A DNA stretch of 64,000 bases from Coriobacteriaceae bacterium AF45-21 (GCA_027682925.1 JAQCYU010000006.1:1-64000); one strand, 5' to 3'. Positions 1-9,210 are shown, numbered from the stretch's first letter. Notes: generated from the letters alone by a model not told the origin. Program-made: numbers and translations.

Positions 1-144
1 GACCCTTAAGGTCAACGCCCCTCCTCTTTGCAGGCATCTGCCGCACCTCGAAAACCCAGTCGATCAATCGGACAGGTGGCGTGTAGTCCCATCTCGGGGC
101 ATTGATGGGCTGCTGCTTGATGTCTTGATCGGTTGGGTTTCTTT

Positions 145-184
145 GGGCACTCTGTTGCCTCCACATCGGAGTGCCCTTTTTCTT
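145..184 (+). terminator. Intrinsic terminator
   Basis: Arms GGGCACTC (145-152) and GAGTGCCC (169-176) are a perfect 8-bp stem followed directly by a T-rich run. It closes the transcript of whatever gene lies upstream of the window, or an upstream leader RNA. Bases 1-144 hold no gene I can support. Confidence 0.75.
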
Positions 185-193
185 TGATTGAAT

Positions 194-262
194 ACGCGTC
201 TGGCCTGGGATTTTTTGCGGGTTAGGCCAATTGTTCGCTTGAATTTCCCAGGTCAGACGCGT
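194..262. repeat. Imperfect inverted repeat in permease leader
   Basis: A 17-bp arm at 194-210 pairs with 246-262 with a single mismatch. It lies in the roughly 300-base untranslated region ahead of the permease and could be the first stem of a structured leader RNA. No known riboswitch class was recognised in it. Confidence 0.5.
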
Positions 263-394
263 CTTCAATTGCCGAAAGTTCCCGGTCGCGAACGCGGCCG
301 TTTTGATCGGAGTATCTATGTACCAGCGTATCGTCATCTACACGCGTCTGTTCCGCGAGCGTTGGTCCAACAACTGCATCATCTCCTCTCTTTG

Positions 395-470
395 GGATGG
401 CACCTGTACCGGTGACGCGGCCCGCAACCCTACCTTGGGCTGCGCCTTCGGTACAGATGCCATCCTTTTT
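395..470 (+). promoter_or_regulatory. Leader terminator / attenuator hairpin ahead of amino-acid permease
   Basis: Bases 395-411 pair with 449-465 (17 bp, one mismatch), and the stem continues inward as 416-423 with 437-444. A T5 tract follows at 466-470, only 20 bases before the permease start codon at 490. A strong intrinsic terminator just upstream of a ribosome-binding site is the usual layout of transcription attenuation. The 5' arm contains TGGCACC, which resembles the T-box bulge TGGNACC, but the rest of the T-box consensus is not met. A possible leader peptide begins with ATG at 318 behind GGAG and ends at 500, overlapping the permease start. Confidence 0.5.
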
Positions 471-489
471 GCTGTAGGGGGCGCGCGCC

Positions 490-1899
490 ATGGCAGGTAA
501 GAAGTTCTCCCTGATCGAGGTCATCCTTTCGGTTATCTGCGTCGTGTTTACCATCGAGGCGGCGGCTCCGGCATCTGCCATGGGCAACGTGCAGTTCTTC
601 TGGTGGATCTTCCTCATCATCACGTTTTTACTTCCCTATGGCCTGGTGGTGGCCGAGCTGGGTACGGCGTTTGATTCCGAGGGCGGCCTGTACGATTGGG
701 TTCGCTTGGGCCTGGGCGACCGTTGGGGCGCCCGTTGCTCTTGGTGCTACTGGGTTAACTTTCCGCTGTGGGTGGCAAGTATCGCCTGCATGTTCCCCAG
801 TGTCATTAATGCGGTGTGGGGTATCGAGTTTTCACTCGGGATCCGAATTGCCATCGAGATTGCCTTTGTGTGGGGCGTCACGGTCATGGCAATGCAGCCG
901 GTGGCGGAGGCCGATTGGGTTATGGACGGCGGCGCCGTCATCAAGGTACTCATTACCGCTGCGGTGGGAATCGTCGGCATTTGGTTTGCCTGCAATAACG
1001 GCTTTGCCAACGACATGTCGTTTAAGACCTTCATTCCAGATCTGGGCGACACCAATTCGTTGACGTACCTATCGATTATCCTGTTCAACTTTATGGGCTT
1101 CGAAGTGGTCGCGACCTTTGCCAGCACGATGAAGAACCCGTCGCGTGATATCCCCAAGGCGGTTATTGCCGGTGGCGTGGCCATTGCGGCGATCTACATC
1201 ATCTGTGGCATTGGCATTGGAGCCGCGGTTCCCACCGAGCAGCTTTCACTCGATTCGGGCATTGTGGACGCAGTCGCCGCTATGGTGGGGCGCACCCACC
1301 CGCTGACGATGGTCGTGGGCGTGGCCTTTTTGGTGACGCTGTTCGCCAATATGATCTGCTGGAGCTTTGGCGTCAACAACGTAGCGAGCTATGCCGCACG
1401 TCACGGCAACATGCCGCGCCCCTTTGCGCTGGTGTCCAAAAAGACCGGCATGCCCAACGGCTCGGCGCTCATTAACGGCTGTTTTGCCAGTCTGGTGCTG
1501 CTGCTCCAGATTCCGCTGGGTGAGGGTTCCGACGTCTTTTGGGTCTTCTTCTCGATGAACGTCGTCTTTCTGCTCATGAGCTATATTCCCATGTTCCCAG
1601 CGTTTTGGCGTCTGCGCAAGCACGATAATCGCTCGCGTGTGTTCCGTGCGCCTTTCGAGGGCAAGGTGCTCGCGGTGGCGCTTGCGATTCCCGTGGTGGA
1701 GCTCGTGCTTTCGATTGTTGCTACGATTGTGCCGCTCAACAGCTCACCTGCCGAGATGGCAAAGTTGCCGATTCTCGCGGGCGTAGTGATTGGCCTGTTA
1801 TTGGGCGAGGTTTCGCGCCTCATATCGCGCCGCGGCCGAAGCGTCGACAATCCCGGCGTTGGTGCACGGGGGTCAGGTTACTTTGCACCAAAACAGTAA
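490..1899 (+). CDS. APC-superfamily amino-acid permease
   Basis: The 469-residue product is an integral membrane transporter with about 12 hydrophobic segments. It has the APC-family hallmarks of an early EAA-type segment near residues 22-26 and the NFMGFE stretch near residue 195, followed by a conserved loop of the type KNPSRDIPKA. It should exchange or import an amino acid or its decarboxylation product across the cytoplasmic membrane; the substrate cannot be read from the sequence. The start ATG has AGGGGG eight to nine bases upstream. The attenuator-like hairpin at 395-470 suggests that expression responds to amino-acid supply. Members of the glutamate:GABA antiporter branch look similar, so that specificity is possible. 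Confidence 0.85.
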   Translation: MAGKKFSLIEVILSVICVVFTIEAAAPASAMGNVQFFWWIFLIITFLLPYGLVVAELGTAFDSEGGLYDWVRLGLGDRWGARCSWCYWVNFPLWVASIACMFPSVINAVWGIEFSLGIRIAIEIAFVWGVTVMAMQPVAEADWVMDGGAVIKVLITAAVGIVGIWFACNNGFANDMSFKTFIPDLGDTNSLTYLSIILFNFMGFEVVATFASTMKNPSRDIPKAVIAGGVAIAAIYIICGIGIGAAVPTEQLSLDSGIVDAVAAMVGRTHPLTMVVGVAFLVTLFANMICWSFGVNNVASYAARHGNMPRPFALVSKKTGMPNGSALINGCFASLVLLLQIPLGEGSDVFWVFFSMNVVFLLMSYIPMFPAFWRLRKHDNRSRVFRAPFEGKVLAVALAIPVVELVLSIVATIVPLNSSPAEMAKLPILAGVVIGLLLGEVSRLISRRGRSVDNPGVGARGSGYFAPKQ

Positions 1900-1935
1900 G
1901 CGCCGCGAGTTACGCAGCGCTTGGTGCATCTTGGA

Positions 1936-2127
1936 TTACTGTTCGCGGTGCTCGGGATCGGAAACGAGCTTAGGCGCAAAGTAGGGGACGTGGCCCAGGT
2001 ACGGGCGGCTGTCCGAACGCTCCTCGGCGATGCAGGGGACCTCATCGTAAGTAAGTGAGTCGCTCAGGTGGGCGATGGCCTTGGCGGCAGGAGCGACGAG
2101 CATCTTGAGCGGTGCGATAGGCGCCAT
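1936..2127 (-). CDS. Hypothetical 63-residue protein
   Basis: A short reading frame whose ATG (complement of 2125-2127) sits five bases behind a good AAGGAG site, which is why I prefer it to the in-frame ATG five codons earlier. The N-terminus is alanine-rich and mildly hydrophobic (MAPIAPLKMLVAPAAKAI), and the rest is polar with a single Cys. I do not recognise a family. It is divergent from the LuxR-type gene at 2256 and shares its promoter region. Confidence 0.55.
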   Translation of the reverse strand: MAPIAPLKMLVAPAAKAIAHLSDSLTYDEVPCIAEERSDSRPYLGHVPYFAPKLVSDPEHREQ

Positions 2128-2166
2128 GGCATCTCCTTTCATCGGTGAGACACAGCTTGTTTATCT

Positions 2167-2186
2167 AAACGATACAGTACGTTTAA
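2167..2186. promoter_or_regulatory. Candidate operator dyad in divergent promoter
   Basis: TAAACG and CGTTTA form a 6-bp dyad around an 8-bp centre. The octamer ATCGGTGA occurs in direct orientation on both sides, near 2140 and 2186. The dyad lies between the divergent genes at 2127 and 2256, so it could bind a regulator of either, such as the LuxR protein itself. This is inferred from position only. Confidence 0.3.
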
Positions 2187-2255
2187 TCGGTGAGTCTAAT
2201 CTTGCGGCAAAGAATCTGTCAACATCCTCACGGCATCTAGACAGGGGAGGCGGGC

Positions 2256-3247
2256 ATGAGTTTCGCGTTCTATATCTACACCACGATTATCATGGGTGTG
2301 GCTCTGGTGACCAGTGCCGTGGCATTGGTGGTTTGGCTCATGACGCACCGTCGCGACAGCCTAGTGGCCGCGGCGGGCTTTTTGCTCTACATGCTCGATA
2401 TGTCGGTCATCTTTTTTGACGAGTACACTCGCTCAAATATGACTACGCCGTTACCTTTAGCGAGCCGCTGCAGCACCCCTTGCTGCGCTGCGTGCTCGGT
2501 ATTGCCATCTATGCTTGCATTGTGCTGTGGATGTTTGCACGCTTGCGCAAAAGGCCGACGTCGCGCATGCTCGGGCTCGCTATCGTGCCGTTTTCAATCT
2601 TGCAATTGCTGCTGGTGCCTCGCAGCGGCGCTGCCGGAGAGATGCAGCAGTATCTCTTTTGGCTCACGCGTGACCTGGGCAATGTAGGATGTCTTGCCTA
2701 TGCCGCCTGGCATTACCGGTGCAGAGCCACTCGTGTTGAGAAGCTGGACCTCGACCGCTCAAAGCTCTTTTGGAAGGTGGCACTCGTTCTTGCGTTTTGC
2801 GTAATCGCCGAGGACACCTACATGATCTTGTTCTGCCACCCCGACTTTCAAAACCCCGTCATCAGCCTCTTTTTGTGGTATCTGTCCGAGCGCAATATCT
2901 CCGAAAACGTGCTGCTCGTGGTATGCGCGGCTCAGCTTTTTTGCCAGTTTAGCCATATCCTGCGTGTGTATGCCCGTCATCCGCGTGCCGATGAGGACGT
3001 GGCGGCCGAGAGCGCAAGCTCTGAGGACGACCTCGCATCGCGTGTGGTGATTTATGCCGACGCCCATAAGCTGTCACGGCGCGAGCAGGAAGTGCTCACA
3101 CTGGTGCTGAAGGGCAACGACGCCCAAAACATCGCCAGCGAGTTGGTCATCAGCCCTGGCACGGTCAAGGCACACTTGCATCGCATCTACGTTAAAAGCG
3201 GTGTCTCCAACCGAGATGACCTCATAGATACCTTTTGGCGTTCCTAG
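2256..3247 (+). pseudogene. LuxR-type regulator with membrane N-terminal half (frameshifted)
   Basis: The start ATG follows GGGGAGG. The first frame reads about 60 residues with two hydrophobic helices, then loses frame near base 2437 and resumes in another frame that is open to 3247. Adding one A to the AAA run there restores a protein of about 330 residues: several membrane helices, then a C-terminal LuxR helix-turn-helix with the signature LSRREQEVLTLVLKGNDAQN and a GTVKAHLHRIYVK recognition segment. Regulators of this layout are characteristic of Coriobacteriia and often sit next to transporter genes they control. The lesion may be a sequencing error, so the gene may be functional. Confidence 0.75.
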
Positions 3248-3562
3248 CCCTATTCTTCCTTGCATGCGGGTCTTGCCGTGTGGGCGGGCACGCCGTTGGG
3301 CGTAATGACGCGGTAATAATCTCAGACAATAAACCTGCAGGTAAAGCGTGTAAACCTGCTTAAACTGACCGTTTGCGGTCCCTGGCCTTGGCATGGATTT
3401 GCCCCTGTGTATCAATGGGTGTAGCGCGAAGCCGCGGACGTGGGACAGACGTCCGAGCACGGCTTGTAGGCACGCGCCGATGCGGGAGCGCTACGCTCCC
3501 AACCGAGTGCCCACGCGGGCGGTGCGTCCGCGTTGCAACCAAAGATGCCTGAGGAGGCTCAC
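3248..3562. other. Intergenic, 315 bases, no gene seen
   Basis: Contains the presumed promoter of the amidohydrolase gene. No terminator with a T-run, no repeat shared with the rest of the window and no convincing reading frame was found. Confidence 0.4.
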
Positions 3563-5190
3563 ATGGACAAGGCTGATGTAGTTATCAAGAGCAACGCCGT
3601 TTTTACCGGCGATGGGCTCGAGCCGTTTAAGGGCGGCGTTGCCGTGCGGGGCGATAAAATCGTTGCCTGCGGTGACGATGCCCACCTGGCACCGTTTATC
3701 GGTCCCGATACCGAGGTGCGCGACTTTGGCGACCAGCTCGTCATGCCCGGCCTGATTGACTCGCACACGCATTTTGCCCAGGGCGCGTTCATGACCGACC
3801 CCGATTTTGCCGTCAACCTCATCGACTGCACCAGTTTTGAGATGGCGATGGAACGTGTCGTGGCGTTTGCGGCCGACCATCCCGATAACGAGTGGATCCT
3901 GGGCTGCCAGATTATCCAGTTCCAGTGGGATGTCCCCGAGATGCCCACAGCCGCGATGATCGATGAGTACATCTCGGACCGCCCGGTCTTTCTGCAGCAG
4001 GTTGACCTGCATACCTTTAGTGCCAATACCTGCGCCATCAACAAGGTGGGAGTAACTTCGCAGACGCCCGATCCCGCAGGCGGCAAGATCCTTAAGGATG
4101 CCGAGGGCAATCTGACGGGCGTGTTTTCCAACAACGCCGGCGTCTTCTTTATAGACGAGGTCTACGACCCAGCGCCCGAGGTTGTTGACGCGTCGTTTGC
4201 AAAAACCGCCCGGCGCGCCAATGCCCTGGGAATCACTACGGTCGGCATGGTCAATCCTACGTTTGTGAGCATGGAAAACCCGTATGCGGTGTTGGCAGGT
4301 CTTAATGCCAAGGGCGACTTGCCACTGCGCGTGTTCCTGTACACCGATCTGTTCGAAAACGAGTCCTTAACGCTCGAGCAGATCAAGGAGAAATACGCCT
4401 TCTCGGGTACGCAGGTCGAGTGGCACGGCTTTAAGCAGTTTCTTGATGGCGTGTGCTCCGACCACACCGCTTGGATGCTTGAACCCTATTCCAACGCGCC
4501 CGATACCTGCGGTGAGCCCGCGGAGGATCCAGAGCGCATCCGTGCCGCCATTGTCAGGGCGCAGGAATGGGGCGTTGACACGCGCGTCCATACGATCGGC
4601 GATCGCTCGGTGCGTTTTGTGCTTGATTGCTTTGAGGAGGGCGAGCGCTTGCATGGTAAGCGGGGTTGCCGCCACTCCATGGAGCACAACGAGACGGTTG
4701 AGCCCGAGGATCTGCCGCGCTATGCCGAGCTGGGTATATGCCCTGGTATGCAGCCGTGGCACATGCTGCTCGATATGGCTGACCTTGCCAAGGACGATGC
4801 CGTGGGCCCCGAGCGTGCTGCGCTTTCGTGGCCCCTGCACAGCCTGCTTGCCAGCGGTGCCGTGGTGCACTTGGGCAGCGACTTCCCCGTTGTGGGCTTG
4901 GAGCCCATGGAGGAGGTGTACGGCGCAGCCTTCCGCATGCTCGAGGACGGTTCCAACCCAGAAGGGTGGTTCCCGCAGGAGCGCATCACCATGGCCGAGC
5001 CTTGCGCGCCTACACCTACGGCAGCGCCTACGCCATGCATGCCGAGGATCGCATCGGTACGCTCGCATGCGGCAAACAGGCTGATATCTGTGTGCTCGAC
5101 CGCAACCTCTTTGACTGCGAACCGGCTGAGGTCCTCGAGGCCACGGCGTCTCTCACGATGATTGCCGGCAAGGTGGTCTACGAGGCCTAG
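3563..5190 (+). pseudogene. Amidohydrolase family 3 (YtcJ-like), frameshifted near C-terminus
   Basis: ATG at 3563 follows GAGGAGG. The product is a metal-dependent amidohydrolase of about 540 residues. It shows the metal-binding DSHTH motif near residue 65, a VHTIGDR histidine motif, a SMEHNE segment and the HLGSDFPV aspartate motif near the end of the barrel. Members hydrolyse N-acyl or cyclic amide bonds; the substrate is unknown. The frame breaks at about base 5000. Adding one G restores EALRAYTYGSAYAM and the normal C-terminal strand. The MATE exporter starts 97 bases downstream and may share the transcript. Confidence 0.8.
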
Positions 5191-5286
5191 CGGGGCTGCT
5201 GCATCGCCGGGCGGTGCCACAGCCCGTGCGTGCCGCCCATCCATTCATTCATCCATTCATCAATCTCTCATGGAAAGGGGAGAACA

Positions 5287-6663
5287 ATGGCAGAAGAAGC
5301 AACCGCCGCTGTTGAGGAGGAGCGTGAGCTTGCCTCGCAGCCGATTCCCGGCCTGGTGCGCAAGTACACCATCATCACCGGCCAGGGTATGCTCGCCCAG
5401 ATTATCATGGTGGTCCTTGAGGGCCTCGTGATGGGTTGGGGCCTGGGCGCACACGGCCTGGCCTGTGTCTCGATCATCATGTCGGTCGAGTACATTAACC
5501 TGGCCTTTGGCAACCTGTTTGGCACCGGCGTGCCCGCCGTGGTGGGCAACCTTTTGGGTGCCGGCGACATTAAGGGCGCCAGCAAGGCGTTTAGCCAGGG
5601 TTTTTGGCTTACCACGATTGTGAGTGTGCTGCTTGCTGTGGTGATGGCTGTGTTTACCGAGCCCATCTGCGCATTCTTCGGCGCCACGCCCGACATCATG
5701 GCCGATACCGTTGCCGGCGTGCGCACCTTCTCCGTGCTGCTACCGCTCACGGTCATTGGTCAGATGGTCACCGCCGTCATGCGTGTGGACGAGAAGGTTC
5801 AGATCCAGGCCAACCTCATGACCGTGTCTGCCATCGTCGCTATCTGCTGGCTTGCGCTTTCCACGTTTGTGCTCAAGCTTGGCGTTATGGGAGCTGGCGT
5901 GTACTACGGTCTTTCCATCGGTATCTGGGCCATCGGTATCTTCTGGTTCATCGGCGGTAAGAAGTCGCAGCTCCAGATCAGCGCCGCCGACCTCAAACTC
6001 GACATGGCCATCTGCGGCCAGATCATCAAGATTGGTTTCCCGTTCTTTTTGGTGCAAGCTGCCACGTTCATCTTCAACACCGTTGCCAACTCGTTGCTTG
6101 GCCAGCTCGGCGGCGACATGGGTTCGCTCTACATCGCGGCCTTTGGTGTGATCAACGGCTACATCCTCTACATTACCATGATGGTCGCCCAGTGCTTCTC
6201 GTACGGCCTGCAGCCCATTGCCGCCTTCAACGCCGGCGCCAAGGCGTGGGCGCGCCTCAAGGAAACACTCTCCTGCACGCTTAAGTACCAGGTCGTGACG
6301 CTTGCTGCGGTGTCTGCTGTGCTATGGGTGGCCGCAACGCCGGTCTGCGCCTTTTTTGCTGGTAGCGACCCGGCGCTCGTCGAGGTTGCCGCCAACGCCA
6401 CGCGCATCGTTATCCTGGCCGTGGCTCTGGGCTATCTTGCCATGACCATGTCGATGTACTTCCAGGCGGTTGAGAAGGTGGGTATCGCCACGTTCACCGG
6501 TCTGCTCCGCTACGTGATCTGCTCCGTGCCGCTTATGTACCTGCTTGGCAACATGATGGGCGTTCAGGGTGTCTGGTTTGCCTTGGTGGCGGCTGACGCC
6601 ATCACTGGTCTTATCTCCATCGCCCTCGCCGTCCGCGAATCCAAGCGACTTGCCACGCTCTAG
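5287..6663 (+). CDS. MATE-family multidrug/cation antiporter
   Basis: The 458-residue product has about 12 membrane helices in two related halves, and the MATE pattern of an early GQGMLAQIIMVVLEGLVMG helix and a FGNLFGTGVPAVVGN loop. It should export an organic substrate in exchange for Na+ or H+. The start ATG at 5287 was chosen because AAAGGGGAG lies just upstream; an earlier in-frame ATG has none. It follows the amidohydrolase gene closely, so export of a product or inhibitor linked to that enzyme is possible but is inference. Confidence 0.88.
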   Translation: MAEEATAAVEEERELASQPIPGLVRKYTIITGQGMLAQIIMVVLEGLVMGWGLGAHGLACVSIIMSVEYINLAFGNLFGTGVPAVVGNLLGAGDIKGASKAFSQGFWLTTIVSVLLAVVMAVFTEPICAFFGATPDIMADTVAGVRTFSVLLPLTVIGQMVTAVMRVDEKVQIQANLMTVSAIVAICWLALSTFVLKLGVMGAGVYYGLSIGIWAIGIFWFIGGKKSQLQISAADLKLDMAICGQIIKIGFPFFLVQAATFIFNTVANSLLGQLGGDMGSLYIAAFGVINGYILYITMMVAQCFSYGLQPIAAFNAGAKAWARLKETLSCTLKYQVVTLAAVSAVLWVAATPVCAFFAGSDPALVEVAANATRIVILAVALGYLAMTMSMYFQAVEKVGIATFTGLLRYVICSVPLMYLLGNMMGVQGVWFALVAADAITGLISIALAVRESKRLATL

Positions 6664-6713
6664 ACTCGGACACGGCCGGCCCGCGATAGTCGAATAAGTC
6701 AACTCGCCTGCAA

Positions 6714-6748
6714 GCCACCACAATGGGGACAGTTCCCATTGTGGTGGC
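6714..6748. repeat. GGGACAG-loop hairpin (perfect 14-bp arms)
   Basis: Arm GCCACCACAATGGG (6714-6727) pairs perfectly with 6735-6748. If only the first 11 bases are taken as arm, the loop is the 13-mer GGGGACAGTTCCC, the same length and core as other hairpins in the window. It lies 50 bases after the MATE stop and is followed by a T-rich stretch, so it may also act as its terminator. Confidence 0.7.
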
Positions 6749-6803
6749 TATTGTTATTTAGGGTCTGAGATTTCGGCTCTATAAATAACGTTTTTGAACT
6801 GGG

Positions 6804-6895
6804 CTACTATAAGATTGTGAAAAACACTACTACAAGATTATGGAAAACGCTACTGCAAGATTATGGCAAATGATACTATACGATTATGGTAACAG
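6804..6895 (+). repeat. Four tandem 23-bp repeats upstream of the ATPase
   Basis: Units at 6804-6826, 6827-6849, 6850-6872 and 6873-6895 share the consensus CTACTRYAAGATTATGGAAA. The period of 23 is not a multiple of three, so the array is not a coding repeat. The base composition is AT-rich compared with the surroundings, and the last unit ends about 20 bases before the ATPase start. It probably includes the promoter and could be a multi-site operator. Confidence 0.8.
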
Positions 6896-6914
6896 CGTTA
6901 TAAGGGGCGTTGAT

Positions 6915-8084
6915 ATGGCCGAGTACATTAACAGGGATTTGCATGAGTTGCTCATTCGCATGGCGGGTTGGTTTCCTGTTGTGTCGTTGACGGGGCCTAG
7001 GCAGAGCGGTAAGTCTACGCTGGTTAGGCATGCCTTTCCCGACTATTCCTATGTCACGCTTGAGGACCCCCAAACGAGGCGCGCGGCCTTGGAGGATCCG
7101 GTGAGTTTTATCCGCAACCGAAAGGGCGGACTCATCATCGATGAGGCGCAATACGCCCCGGATTTGTTCTCGATGATCCAGGTTGTTTCGGATGAGCGGG
7201 GAGACGCCGGTCAATACATCCTTACGGGATCGCAAAACTTTTTGATGATGAAAAGCATCGGCCAGTCTCTTGCCGGGCGAGTCGGGATCTTAAAATTGCT
7301 GCCATTTTCGTTTCGAGAAGCGGAGAGGGGCCAGCAGGGGCAGTTGGAAGTGGATTTGTTTGCGCTCGAAGGGGGATACCCTCGCCTGCGTTCCGCCGGA
7401 ATGCCGTCCTCGGTTTATTTCCCCAGCTATATTGATACCTATGTTGAGCGCGATGTTGTGGGCTTGCTTGACGTGCGCAATAAAGCAGAGTTTCATAAGT
7501 TTCTGTCCATAATTGCCCAGAGCGCCGGTGCTCTCATTAATATATCTTCGCTTTCTCGAGATACGGGTGTGAACGTATCGACCATTAAAAGCTGGTTGTC
7601 TATCCTGGAGCAGAGCTACCTGACGTTTTCACTGCAGCCCTATTATGCAAATGCCAGGAAACGTTTGACTAAAACGCCCAAGCTTTATTTTTACGACACG
7701 GGGCTGCTCTGCTACTTGCTCAAAATTGGATCACTGGAGCAACTTTTGGAGAGCCCTTATCTGGGGGCAGTTTTCGAAAACCTCATCGTTTCCGAAACGG
7801 CGAAGAGCCATCTCAACGTGGGCGAGAATCCCGAGTTGTATTTCTATAGGGACGACGGCAAGCGAGAAATCGATTTGCTCGACTGCACAAACTCAGGGAG
7901 TCCCAAGGCTATCGAAATAAAATCATCCAGAACGTATCACGATAAGTACGCCCGCCATTTACAGGCTGTATGCGATGAGATCGACATTGCAAAAGATGCG
8001 CGCTATGTTGTGGCCCGCGTGGATTCAACGTATGAGTCGAAAGACTGTAGCGTGGTCTCGGCGCGTGATTGGCTTTTGCGATAA
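6915..8084 (+). CDS. AAA_14 / DUF4143 ATPase
   Basis: The 389-residue protein has a Walker A motif GPRQSGKST near residue 32, a Walker B-like GLIIDEAQ near residue 78, a sensor LTGSQNF, a winged-helix-like middle and a DUF4143 C-terminal domain of restriction-endonuclease-like fold (EIDLLDC and AIEIKSS). Proteins of this family are widespread, often horizontally moved, and functionally unassigned. The start ATG at 6915 is favoured by AAGGGGCG just upstream; an in-frame ATG at 6840 lies inside the tandem repeats. The lower GC than neighbouring genes and its solitary position between repeat elements fit acquisition by transfer. Confidence 0.85.
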   Translation: MAEYINRDLHELLIRMAGWFPVVSLTGPRQSGKSTLVRHAFPDYSYVTLEDPQTRRAALEDPVSFIRNRKGGLIIDEAQYAPDLFSMIQVVSDERGDAGQYILTGSQNFLMMKSIGQSLAGRVGILKLLPFSFREAERGQQGQLEVDLFALEGGYPRLRSAGMPSSVYFPSYIDTYVERDVVGLLDVRNKAEFHKFLSIIAQSAGALINISSLSRDTGVNVSTIKSWLSILEQSYLTFSLQPYYANARKRLTKTPKLYFYDTGLLCYLLKIGSLEQLLESPYLGAVFENLIVSETAKSHLNVGENPELYFYRDDGKREIDLLDCTNSGSPKAIEIKSSRTYHDKYARHLQAVCDEIDIAKDARYVVARVDSTYESKDCSVVSARDWLLR

Positions 8085-8102
8085 CAAGTTCGGCGTATTA
8101 AC

Positions 8103-8146
8103 AACTGCCGCGAAGAGGATCGGACCCCTTTCGCGGCGGTTTTTTG
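8103..8146 (+). terminator. Intrinsic terminator of the ATPase gene
   Basis: A GC-rich stem (ACTGCCGCGAA with TTCGCGGCGGT) is followed by TTTTTT. Confidence 0.8.
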
Positions 8147-8168
8147 CCGATCCGGTGCGCCTCAGATG

Positions 8169-8289
8169 CAAGTGAGTAGGCTTTTTTGGATCTGTCGAGC
8201 ACACCGCGACAAACGCTAAATAAAACCGCAGGTCAGAGCTGTGGCGTTTTGGAGTGTGCTCGGCCTCCTGCAAAAGGTCTACTCACTTG
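8169..8289. repeat. 121-bp nested inverted repeat
   Basis: Outer arms CAAGTGAGTAG and CTACTCACTTG are perfect, and inner arms GAGCACAC and GTGTGCTC are also perfect. Between them lie further partly paired segments. No gene lies inside. The two-tier architecture resembles other long elements in the window, although the sequence is different. Confidence 0.6.
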
Positions 8290-8354
8290 GTTTTTCGGCG
8301 AGAAGGCCGCCGCAAGGGCAAGCAGCTCTCCTCACGGCGGTTGGCGTTTGCCCA

Positions 8355-8394
8355 GATAAAACCTGCCAAAATAAACCTGTCCCTTTTGGCGTGG
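8355..8394 (-). repeat. GGGACAG-loop hairpin, family E copy 1
   Basis: On the minus strand this copy reads a loop AGGGACAGGTTTA, arm TTTTGGCAGGTT and then the tail TTATCTGGGCAAACG. The first arm is imperfect. It is one of six closely related copies in the window. Confidence 0.75.
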
Positions 8395-8443
8395 CTGATT
8401 GGTTTGGGCTGTTTTGGAGAAAGCCCATGAGGCGGCACTCAGG

Positions 8444-9093
8444 CTAATCCTGCGTGTCGCCTCCGTACATGTAGACGATAAAGCCGTCGCCGGTGTCTTG
8501 GCTGTGATCCTCCAGGATGCGTTTCATGTTGAGGTGCTCGTAGAACTGCCAGTCAGAGTTGCAGTCGCTCATCAGGAAGAACTTGGTGCACCCGGCTTTG
8601 GCGAGTTCGGCGCGCGCAAGGTCGATGAGCTCGCGGCCGAGTCCCTTGCCCTGCCACTCGGGCACAATGATGATCAGGTTGAGCTGGCCCTGGGCATACT
8701 CGTCGCCCGTGGCGGCAAAGCGATCGGCCGTGGCCTTTTCGCGACTGTCGCCAAAGAGCGAGCCCTCGAGTTTGGCATCGGCGGTCTTTGCCATCTCGGT
8801 TGCCTGGGCGAACATCTCGTCGTAGCAGGGTACCACGTGGGGTTGGTACGCGGCTTGCCGTCCTCGAAGATACCGATGCAGCAGGCGGCGATAATGCGGC
8901 CCTCTGCCTCGGCGACGAGCGCGATGGGGGAGCGCTGCAGCTGCATGGCAATGTTGAAGCGCGCGCAGAAATCGGCAGCTTCGACGTCGCCGCGGTTGCG
9001 CAGCGTGTTGCACCACAGCTGGTTGTAGATGGCGGCGATGCCAGCCAGGTCGTCGAGCGTGGCGGCGCGCAGGGTTACGTTGTCAAGGCTCAT
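8444..9093 (-). pseudogene. GNAT-family N-acetyltransferase (frameshifted)
   Basis: Start ATG (complement of 9091-9093) follows AAGGAG. The N-terminal half runs to about base 8836, and the C-terminal half continues in another frame. Adding one G to the GG run there gives a continuous protein of about 216 residues. The acetyl-CoA binding signature is visible as IVPEWQGKGLGRELI, followed by a NSDWQFYEHL segment typical of the last GNAT strands. It should acetylate a small-molecule or protein amine; the substrate is unknown. The single-base loss could be a sequencing error. Confidence 0.75.
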
Positions 9094-9210
9094 GGAGGCT
9101 CCTTCCAAGGTGGGTCAGGCCACCTCTGAGTGTGACATGGGCGCACCGCTGCCGCATCAACCATTCGGTAGACGAGCTTCGATCTCTCGGGGACGGAGGA
9201 AAAGGGGCCA

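Noticed and set aside
395..411. T-box riboswitch for the permease
   Set aside because: TGGCACC fits the bulge, but the rest of the conserved 14-base T-box and an assignable specifier stem were not found; kept only as an attenuator-like hairpin.
1884..1927. Hairpin after the amino-acid permease as terminator
   Set aside because: GCACCA/TGGTGC arms pair, but there is no T-run on either strand and the inner pairing is weak.
2430..2450. Programmed ribosomal frameshifting in the LuxR gene and other broken genes
   Set aside because: Breaks occur in ten unrelated families at unrelated positions without slippery heptamers plus stimulatory structures; missing single bases explain them better.
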